A stretch of DNA of 5,101 nt from Candidatus Margulisiibacteriota bacterium (lineage in GTDB: Bacteria; Margulisbacteria; WOR-1; O2-12-FULL-45-9; XYB2-FULL-48-7): positions 3,434 through 8,534 of the forward strand of contig JAQUOB010000043.1 of NCBI GenBank assembly GCA_028717325.1. The letters run 5' to 3'. The notes below the pieces were generated by a model. That model had not been told where the DNA came from and made no database searches. It worked only from the letters and a program-made list of their open reading frames with translations. The position numbers and the translations under genes were made by a program. This document shows, one piece after another, positions 1 to 4,321 of the stretch. Each line of letters opens with the position of its first letter. Position 1 is the stretch's first letter.

Positions 1-21
1 GGGGGACTAATGGACTGATAG

Positions 22-49
22 TTGTTAGTGAAATTATTATTATTTTAAT
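22..49 (+). promoter_or_regulatory. candidate sigma-70 promoter for the first gene
   Basis: A possible -35 box TTGTTA (22-27, four of six consensus bases) is followed after 16 bases by a possible -10 box TTTAAT (44-49, five of six). It sits in a very AT-rich stretch, so a chance match is likely enough to keep confidence low. Transcription would begin near base 56 and leave a leader of roughly 20 bases before the GTG start at 79. No operator is apparent. Confidence 0.35.
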
Positions 50-63
50 TAGATAAATTCATT

Positions 64-69
64 GAGGAG
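64..69 (+). promoter_or_regulatory. ribosome binding site that decides the start of the first gene
   Basis: The purine motif GAGGAG lies directly against an in-frame TTG at 70, leaving no spacer for that codon. It is 9 bases upstream of the in-frame GTG at 79, a normal distance. This is why GTG 79 is chosen over TTG 70. Confidence 0.6.
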
Positions 70-78
70 TTGATAGAA

Positions 79-819
79 GTGGCTGTTGTACAAAAAGTGT
101 CGGTCCATTTAAGTCAAAGGACCATGGGGTTCGCTGGAATGATGTGGAACAGGTTTACCCCGACCAGATGGGCCGATACGGTAAGCGACGCAATAGCTGG
201 TTTTGCTTCAAGCCGCCCGGTTACATTAACTGTTCATAATGATCATTTATCGGTAAAAGTCGGGGAAAACGATCTGCCGATCTTCCGCTCTCATGCTTAT
301 GCCGCGTCGCTTTTCAAGGCTGGAGTTATGGAGATCCAATTTGAAACGGGTATTTCTTCAGCCGAGGTCAAGGCCAAGCTGAATACTTTATCGGACAACG
401 AAATCCAAAGAGGCATTAAGGCGTTAGGCCTGAACATTGTTTATACGCCGGATGTTCAGCTTATCGCTAAAGATATATTTAAACGGGGGATCGTGTTTAT
501 TGACGGTCATCCGGATCCCCAAATTACTTTTGTGTATGGCTATGGGAGCAGCGGCCAGGGGGGCTCAATCGAATCGTTCGATAATGAAAAACCTGATTGG
601 ACCGATGCTCGGTGCGGCGTCAATGCCCAGGAGTTAGAGTCCCTTGAGCAACTCTTTAAGTCCTGGTCTTCTGCCGAAAGGTCGAAATACGGCCCGTTAA
701 TTGCACAGGAGCTTCGAAAATTAGGGCAGGAAGTAAACGAGCTTTATCAGTTCTCAGCTGAAGGGATAAAAGGGACAAACAGTATGATCGAAGAAATAAT
801 TAGTCGATTGGGACTATAG
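79..819 (+). CDS. soluble protein of unknown function, 246 aa
   Basis: I do not recognise this as a named family. The start is set at GTG 79 because of the spacing to GAGGAG; the longer version from TTG 70 would add three residues. There is no signal peptide or membrane helix, so it should be cytoplasmic. Residues about 46-130 alternate short beta strands (VTLTVHNDHLSVKV) with helices and a segment around 83-105 (VMEIQFETGISSAEVKAKL). In my judgement this resembles a strand-rich domain often found ahead of HEAT-repeat or HD-type domains in bacterial signalling proteins, in which a 'ligand strand, LLV-G-x-x-L, A-x-x-L, I-x-x-I-x-F-x-x-G, x-x-E-L' order recurs. That link is pattern-based and weak. 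A Gly-rich loop (YGYGSSGQGG, 153-162) and a helical, charged C-terminus (183-246) follow. One Cys (179). It is convergent with the next gene, with 27 bases between the stops. Confidence 0.85.
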   Translation: MAVVQKVSVHLSQRTMGFAGMMWNRFTPTRWADTVSDAIAGFASSRPVTLTVHNDHLSVKVGENDLPIFRSHAYAASLFKAGVMEIQFETGISSAEVKAKLNTLSDNEIQRGIKALGLNIVYTPDVQLIAKDIFKRGIVFIDGHPDPQITFVYGYGSSGQGGSIESFDNEKPDWTDARCGVNAQELESLEQLFKSWSSAERSKYGPLIAQELRKLGQEVNELYQFSAEGIKGTNSMIEEIISRLGL

Positions 820-846
820 GGGAATAAGGCTCGGAATCGCGGTGAT

Positions 847-1737
847 CTATTCGATCTTATTCAGGTCTTTTTCCAGCTGTTGCTTATCTTTTTCGCCGCC
901 GGACAATTTTTCCGCGGCCAGTTTATCTTCGATCTCTTTGCGGACGGCGACCAGCAGCTCGCTGGAAGCGAAAACCAATTTGGTCGAAACAAACGACTTT
1001 TTGCCGACGTTCAATTGGTCCTTGACCAGAAAGGCGCTGGTTTTCCCCTTTTCAAAGATGGATGATTGAAGCAAACGTGATTTTTTTTGTCCCAGCTCAT
1101 ATTTTGAGGTGAAGCTGCCGGACTTTTTATACTTTTTGTAAAAAGTGTCCCGGTAGAGGTCGAAGTTCTTGCCATCGATATTGGAAAAGGTCATGGCGAA
1201 TTTCCCGTTGTAGAAAATGTAATAGGTATCGTCCGGCTCGTGGTAGACCGAAGCGAATTTGCGCGGCACACATTCGAACATCACGCGTTGTTCGCCGTTC
1301 GCGTCCTTGCCGGAAACGGGAACGCCGAGCAGCATGGCGATATCGTTATCGTCGGCGGTGCCGACGAAAGCGGCGCTAAGAGGCGCGAGGCTGCCGGCAA
1401 AGCCCTTGATCGCCTTGAAAGCGTTAAAGTCGGCGCCCCAGAGGACCCCTTTGTAACTCGCCCCCTCTTCAAGCGCAACCGTTGTCGGTTCGGTCGTGGC
1501 CGCCTCGGTTGTAGCGGATCTTGTTTCTGCCGAAGACGAAACTGTCGCTTCGGCGGTTTTGGCGGCGCTGGTTTCTGAAGACGACAACGAAATGACCTCA
1601 ATGGATGGGCGGGCGGTTGATTCGCCGGTAACGACGGCAGTGCGTTCAGGGGAAACATTGTCGGCGGCAGTCTCCATTGATAAAAATAACACCGATAGAG
1701 TGAACAGGGAGAAAAATAATAAATAAAATTTTCGCAT
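847..1737 (-). CDS. secreted or membrane-anchored protein of unknown function, Ser/Thr-rich linker, 296 aa
   Basis: The ATG at 1737 is chosen over the longer open frame because it has an AAGGAG site and a good promoter just upstream; the extra 51 codons upstream would translate promoter and repeat DNA. Residues 1-20 form a signal peptide or N-terminal anchor (basic MRK, then about 17 hydrophobic residues), with possible cleavage near 22-26. Residues about 38-88 are a Ser/Thr/Ala/Glu-rich low-complexity stretch typical of an extracytoplasmic linker. A compact domain follows (about 93-262), with YKGVLWG (95-101), a lone Cys156 and an aromatic YYIFYNGKFAMTF segment (172-184). The tail (263-296) is a highly charged helix, perhaps a coiled coil. 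With a single cysteine not placed as a lipobox, it is unlikely to be a lipoprotein. The family is not recognised. It has its own promoter, separated from the operon upstream. Confidence 0.85.
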   Translation of the reverse strand: MRKFYLLFFSLFTLSVLFLSMETAADNVSPERTAVVTGESTARPSIEVISLSSSETSAAKTAEATVSSSAETRSATTEAATTEPTTVALEEGASYKGVLWGADFNAFKAIKGFAGSLAPLSAAFVGTADDNDIAMLLGVPVSGKDANGEQRVMFECVPRKFASVYHEPDDTYYIFYNGKFAMTFSNIDGKNFDLYRDTFYKKYKKSGSFTSKYELGQKKSRLLQSSIFEKGKTSAFLVKDQLNVGKKSFVSTKLVFASSELLVAVRKEIEDKLAAEKLSGGEKDKQQLEKDLNKIE

Positions 1738-1745
1738 TTTTCCGG

Positions 1746-1753
1746 TTCTCCTT
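1746..1753 (-). promoter_or_regulatory. ribosome binding site of the secreted protein gene
   Basis: On the minus strand this reads AAGGAGAA. Its AAGGAG core (1748-1753) is 10 bases ahead of the ATG at 1737. It supports the internal ATG over the upstream extension of the open frame. Confidence 0.75.
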
Positions 1754-1768
1754 GGATAATTTCGCCTT

Positions 1769-1797
1769 ATTATGCAACGGAAAAATTGAAGAGTCAA
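1769..1797 (-). promoter_or_regulatory. sigma-70 promoter of the secreted protein gene
   Basis: On the minus strand a -35 box TTGACT (1797-1792, five of six consensus bases) and a -10 box CATAAT (1774-1769, five of six) are separated by exactly 17 bases. Transcription should begin near 1762, giving a leader of about 25 bases that contains the AAGGAG site. This makes the gene independently transcribed from the operon ending at 1851. Confidence 0.7.
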
Positions 1798-1824
1798 CAG
1801 GAAAAACCAGGGGAACATTAAATT

Positions 1825-1853
1825 AGGGGCCAGGGACCAGGGGCTGGGGACTA
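1825..1853 (+). repeat. degenerate heptamer tandem repeat with G-quadruplex pattern
   Basis: Four consecutive 7-base units (1825-1831, 1832-1838, 1839-1845, 1846-1852) fit the approximate consensus AGGGRCY, the last beginning with G instead of A. The plus strand has four G runs (1826-1829, 1833-1835, 1840-1843, 1846-1849) with loops of 3, 4 and 2 bases, which satisfies the usual G3+N1-7 quadruplex rule. A further GGGG lies at 1810-1813. The last unit runs into the stop codon of the minus-strand gene at 1851. The C-rich complement resembles the heptamer STRR repeats (CCCCAGT type) known from filamentous cyanobacteria; the similarity in unit length and composition is seen, and a shared origin is only an inference. 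It is not a recognisable rho-independent terminator. Confidence 0.65.
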
Positions 1854-2369
1854 CTGCTTGCTTTTGCCGAACAACTTCTCGGCCGGGCAACCGAGCTCCC
1901 TTTGCCGGCAGTTGGGGCAGAGGAGACAGCTGCGCATGAAGCCCGTCCCGGGCAAGGCCAAAATTGCGATCACAACGAGCAGTGCCAGGGTTAGAAGATT
2001 GAAGCGGATAAACAAATAAATTATTCCCCCAAGCAGAGGGATAAGAAATACCAGGAGGTCGGGAATAAGGTCTTTCCAGCCGATAGCCCTTTTCGGGAAT
2101 ATCCCAGGGTCGCCTTTTTTAAAGAATAGCGGAACGATCCTTCCTTTGCCTGTCCCGCAAAGCTTGCCGTAATAATAACAATACCGGCAAGATTTGCCCA
2201 AAACGCGATATTCAAACCAGAGGCAAAAAAGGATGTAAAGTAAAACAACGATCGGCCCAAATCCCGATAAGATATATGCGCCAGTGGAGTAGATCGCCAG
2301 GGATAATAAAACCGAGAGCCCTGGGATCCAGACGGGATAGTTTTCGTAACTATTTTGGTTTGTTATCAC
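1851..2369 (-). CDS. four-helix membrane protein with two cysteine clusters, 172 aa
   Basis: An uncharacterised integral membrane protein starting at GTG (2369), the only plausible start; its Shine-Dalgarno is poor. Hydrophobic segments lie at about 12-31, 36-53, 102-122 and 124-141. The loop between helices 2 and 3 (54-100) and the C-terminal tail (142-172) are both rich in Lys/Arg, so by the positive-inside rule both face the cytoplasm. Each carries a cysteine cluster: C61-x2-C64-x6-C71, embedded in CRYCYYYGKLCG, and C148-x2-C151-x2-C154-x6-C161, followed by Pro. Seven cysteines on one face of the membrane suggest a zinc or iron-sulphur site; the second cluster recalls a ferredoxin motif with a stretched last interval. 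I have an impression of a small uncharacterised family with this CxxCxYYGK-type motif but cannot name it. It is the last gene of the operon, 26 bases after the preceding stop. Confidence 0.85.
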   Translation of the reverse strand: MITNQNSYENYPVWIPGLSVLLSLAIYSTGAYILSGFGPIVVLLYILFCLWFEYRVLGKSCRYCYYYGKLCGTGKGRIVPLFFKKGDPGIFPKRAIGWKDLIPDLLVFLIPLLGGIIYLFIRFNLLTLALLVVIAILALPGTGFMRSCLLCPNCRQRELGCPAEKLFGKSKQ

Positions 2370-2395
2370 CGGTAATTTCCCATCCGTCTCTTTTA

Positions 2396-2956
2396 TTACT
2401 TGGCGATCTCCAGCGTAAAGAGGATCAAATTATTCTTCATGTCGTAGAATTCGTACATCCGGCCGGCTTTATAATTTTTTTGCGCGGCGTATTTAGCCAG
2501 CGCGGGATAACCTTTGGCCGGGCCGATCATGAATGACATCACGTTGCGAATGGGAAATTCGGCCACGACGCAGGGCTTTTTCTCAATGGTCATCACTTTG
2601 AGGCCCTTTTTCAGCAGGGCCGGGGCCTTGGCCAGGTCTTTGCCTGCGATGACGATGCCGCAGTCGCTTCTCAACTTGTCCTTTGATACCACGGCCGGGT
2701 TGTCATAATAGATGCCGATACTGTCCGATTTATCGGAAACCTCCAGGCCGAGATCTTTCATCGCGTTAGAGACCTCCATAAAGACCTTGCCGGTGTTCTT
2801 ATATTCCCCGACGTACCGCTTATAAGCGATGGTGAAGGGCCCCATTTCCCTCTCGCTAACTTTTAAAGCGCTGAAAACCCCCATGTAACAGAGAAAAGAG
2901 AGAACGGCGGCGCTGACAATAAAGACAACGATCAGAAACCATTTCAATATTTTCAT
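2396..2956 (-). CDS. membrane-anchored GyrI-like / TEX264-like ligand-binding domain protein, 186 aa
   Basis: Residues 4-27 form one N-terminal transmembrane helix after a short basic start (MKILKW), so the protein is probably tethered with its domain outside the cytoplasm, though it could also be an uncleaved signal anchor of other orientation. Residues about 38-184 match the GyrI-like small-molecule-binding fold (the AraC effector-binding / SOUL-like family): a first strand with FTIAYKRYVGEY (41-52), a helix, GIYYDNPAVVSKDKLRSDCG (81-100), a third strand with CVVAEFPI (129-136), and a final strand ILFTLEIA (178-185). In this family the pseudo-symmetric domain binds hydrophobic small molecules. 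The closest architecture I know is TEX264-like: one membrane helix plus a GyrI-like domain without a DNA-binding part. Ligand unknown. A GGAGG site is 4 bases before the ATG. It follows the DUF6498 gene by 48 bases. Confidence 0.85.
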   Translation of the reverse strand: MKILKWFLIVVFIVSAAVLSFLCYMGVFSALKVSEREMGPFTIAYKRYVGEYKNTGKVFMEVSNAMKDLGLEVSDKSDSIGIYYDNPAVVSKDKLRSDCGIVIAGKDLAKAPALLKKGLKVMTIEKKPCVVAEFPIRNVMSFMIGPAKGYPALAKYAAQKNYKAGRMYEFYDMKNNLILFTLEIAK

Positions 2957-2960
2957 ATTT

Positions 2961-2965
2961 CCTCC
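2961..2965 (-). promoter_or_regulatory. ribosome binding site of the GyrI-like gene
   Basis: GGAGG on the minus strand, 4 bases before the ATG at 2956. The spacing is on the short side but the motif is strong and fixes the start. A small GC-rich hairpin lies immediately upstream. Confidence 0.7.
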
Positions 2966-2968
2966 AAT

Positions 2969-2980
2969 GCGGGCTCCCGC
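2969..2980 (-). other. short GC hairpin just upstream of a ribosome binding site
   Basis: The arms GCGGG and CCCGC form a perfect 5-bp inverted repeat around 2 bases; with four closed pairs the loop would be 4 bases. It sits 3 bases upstream of the GGAGG site, in the 48-base gap between the DUF6498 and GyrI-like genes. It lacks a following U tract in the leftward direction, so it is not a typical terminator. It might stabilise or insulate the downstream part of the operon mRNA. Chance occurrence is possible. Confidence 0.35.
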
Positions 2981-3004
2981 TCCTGAAAAACTGCTTCCGT
3001 GCGA

Positions 3005-3640
3005 TTATACCACAGGGCGGTGCTCGTAGAGGTGCAGGGCAACGTCGGCAAAGGTTTTGAGGGCCAGGAAAAGCAGCAGAGGGACGAAGGTCCCGCCGGT
3101 GGCTGAACCCAGCACCGCGCCAAAAATAATTGTCAGGTGCATCGGGATGATCCTGACGTAAGGGATGAACATCTGCTGGCCGATATTCGTACCGAGCCTC
3201 TCCTGCGGCCAATTCGAGTAGAACGAGAAAAGATGGTTGGCCAGAAAGACCAGCGTACTGAAGACTATTCCGGCCACGCTGGTCACCCCCGGGCCGAGCG
3301 GCAGTTCATTGCCGGCCAGCGTGAAGACCGAGAGGAAGATCAGGTAGACAAGATGAAAGGTCCCGTAATGCAGGGCGAAAAACAGGGCGGTGGAAAATTT
3401 AGTCAATTGATTGGCCGGCACCGAACGCCCGTTGACGGTGAAACCCTCGGTGGAGAAGTCCGCCAGCGTCAGAAGTTTGATGAAATTGATGACGCCGATG
3501 ATCACGCTCTGGCACCAGTAGATCCACAACAGCTCGATCAGGCTCCAGTCGAAACGCAGTGCCAGGGCGGCGACTAGAAGATTGGCTGTGATCAGCGACC
3601 AGAGAGACGGATTGTTGAATCGCTCCGCGATCAGGCTCAT
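3005..3640 (-). CDS. DUF6498-type integral membrane protein, 211 aa
   Basis: A polytopic membrane protein with about six helices (roughly 12-28, 34-58, 82-108, 118-140, 158-180, 184-205). Its pattern fits the DUF6498 family as I remember it: YWCQSVIIGVINFIK (41-55), corresponding to the conserved YW-x-x-S/N-V-I-I-G-x-x-N-x-x-K; an FF-x-x-HYG-x-F motif (87-95, H91); NHLFSFYSN (135-143); PYVRIIPMHLTII (160-172, R163 and H168); and K195-T with a late H203. Several conserved-looking His, Asn and Arg residues lie in or near helices. The family has no established function. The ATG at 3640 overlaps the TGA stop of the hydrolase gene by 4 bases (ATGA), so translation is probably coupled; this and the MSLIAERF start argue against the long upstream extension of the frame. 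Confidence 0.85.
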   Translation of the reverse strand: MSLIAERFNNPSLWSLITANLLVAALALRFDWSLIELLWIYWCQSVIIGVINFIKLLTLADFSTEGFTVNGRSVPANQLTKFSTALFFALHYGTFHLVYLIFLSVFTLAGNELPLGPGVTSVAGIVFSTLVFLANHLFSFYSNWPQERLGTNIGQQMFIPYVRIIPMHLTIIFGAVLGSATGGTFVPLLLFLALKTFADVALHLYEHRPVV

Positions 3641-4224
3641 TCTATTTCCGCCAGCAAGCCCTGCTCTTCGCCGATCGTGGTGGACCGGCCGTGGCCGGGA
3701 TAGACCCGCGTGTCGGGCGGCAGGGACAGCAGTTTTTTGAGCGAAGTTTTCATCGCCTCTTCGGACGAATAGGGAAGATCGGTCCTGCCCCAGGTGCGGG
3801 CAAAGAGCGTGTCGCCGGTAAAGATCACTTTTTCTTCTTTTGAATAAAGCGAAACGCCGCCCGGGGTGTGGCCCGGGCATTCGATCACCGTCAGGACCAG
3901 ATCGCCGACTTTGACCCGGTCGTTTTCTTTGATAAAAATGTCCGGCTGGACAATGTCTGCCCCCTTGCCGCCGAAAAGATCGCTTTGACTGATCATGACG
4001 GCGGCCCGCAGGGCGGCTTTTAGGGGTATGACCGCTTCGACATGGTCATAGTGGCCGTGCGTAATGAGGATCTGGTCGGCGATCAATTTATTTTCGCTGA
4101 TGGCTTTTAGTATCTTATCGGCGTCGTCGCCTGGATCGATGACCAGCGCCTTTTTGGTCGCTTCGTCTTCGACGAGATAACAGTTGGTCGCCATGGCTCC
4201 GACCTTGATCGTGTGAATGATCAT
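3637..4224 (-). CDS. metallo-beta-lactamase-fold hydrolase, glyoxalase-II-like (YcbL/GloC group), 195 aa
   Basis: A complete small MBL-fold enzyme. Metal ligands are visible in order: the H56-G-H58-Y-D60-H61 motif, H119 in CPGHTPGG (116-123), D138 in TGDTLF (136-141), and H178 in PGHG (176-179). The N-terminus MIIHTIKVGAMATNCYLVED (1-20) and the GDTLF...GRTDLP segment (137-151) are typical of short type I glyoxalase-II-like enzymes, which hydrolyse S-lactoylglutathione or related thioesters with a two-metal centre in the cytoplasm. These lack the extra C-terminal substrate domain of classical GloB, so the physiological thioester is uncertain. The usual G-G after HxHxDH-x is E63-A64 here. The ATG at 4224 is chosen because it matches the family N-terminus; there is no clear Shine-Dalgarno, and the start may be leaderless. 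An internal ATG at residue 11 has a GGAG upstream but would remove the first strand. It is the first gene of the leftward operon. Confidence 0.93.
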   Translation of the reverse strand: MIIHTIKVGAMATNCYLVEDEATKKALVIDPGDDADKILKAISENKLIADQILITHGHYDHVEAVIPLKAALRAAVMISQSDLFGGKGADIVQPDIFIKENDRVKVGDLVLTVIECPGHTPGGVSLYSKEEKVIFTGDTLFARTWGRTDLPYSSEEAMKTSLKKLLSLPPDTRVYPGHGRSTTIGEEQGLLAEIE

Positions 4225-4231
4225 CTTTTTA

Positions 4232-4260
4232 ATAATATCGTGGGGCCAAGCAAAATACAA
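4232..4260 (-). promoter_or_regulatory. candidate promoter of the four-gene operon
   Basis: On the minus strand a weak -35 TTGTAT (4260-4255, three of six) and a good -10 TATTAT (4237-4232, five of six) are 17 bases apart. Normal start-site placement puts +1 at 4226-4224, on or within two bases of the ATG. That fits the absence of a Shine-Dalgarno before this gene. Confidence 0.45.
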
Positions 4261-4268
4261 GCGGCTTG
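4258..4268. promoter_or_regulatory. 11-base palindrome between divergent promoters
   Basis: CAAGC-G-GCTTG is an inverted repeat with perfect 5-base arms. It covers part of both -35 boxes (leftward 4255-4260, rightward 4266-4271). Another CAAGC lies at 4247-4251. The position suits an operator acting on both promoters, but no regulator is encoded here and short palindromes arise by chance. Confidence 0.35.
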
Positions 4269-4293
4269 ACAAAAAACCGTTTGGTGTTATGAT
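4266..4293 (+). promoter_or_regulatory. strong sigma-70 promoter of the beta-barrel gene
   Basis: A perfect -35 box TTGACA (4266-4271) is followed after 16 bases by -10 TATGAT (4288-4293, five of six), with a TG at 4285-4286 making an extended -10. Transcription should start near 4300, giving a leader of about 22 bases with a GGGGG ribosome site. This is the best promoter in the window, in keeping with an abundant outer-membrane protein. Confidence 0.8.
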
Positions 4294-4307
4294 TTGAAAA
4301 AAAATAC

Positions 4308-4312
4308 GGGGG
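4308..4312 (+). promoter_or_regulatory. unusual all-G ribosome binding site of the beta-barrel gene
   Basis: GGGGG followed by T, 9 bases before the ATG at 4322. It can pair with the CCUCC of 16S rRNA partly through G-U pairing. No other purine motif is closer to the start. Confidence 0.55.
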
Positions 4313-4321
4313 TAAATTGAA

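Noticed and set aside
822..862. Inverted repeat GAATAAG...CTTATTC between the convergent first two genes
   Set aside because: The loop is 27 bases, the stem is AT-rich and lies partly inside the coding end of the second gene, and no U tract follows, so it is not a convincing terminator.
1240..1658. Overlapping open frames opposite and within the secreted protein's linker
   Set aside because: They arise from the low-complexity Ser/Thr/Ala codons, have Arg- or Pro-rich translations and no ribosome site.
1738..1890. N-terminal extension of 51 codons on the secreted protein's open frame
   Set aside because: It would translate the promoter, the heptamer repeat and part of the neighbouring gene, and it hides the signal peptide that begins at the ATG with a good ribosome site at 1737.
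2370..2385. Tiny ATG...TGA frame overlapping the start of the Cys-cluster membrane protein
   Set aside because: It is only five codons and has no ribosome site of its own; more likely chance than a leader peptide.
3641..3880. N-terminal extension of the DUF6498 protein
   Set aside because: It is the shadow frame of the hydrolase C-terminus, Arg/His-rich with no membrane character; ATGA coupling at 3637-3640 gives a better start.
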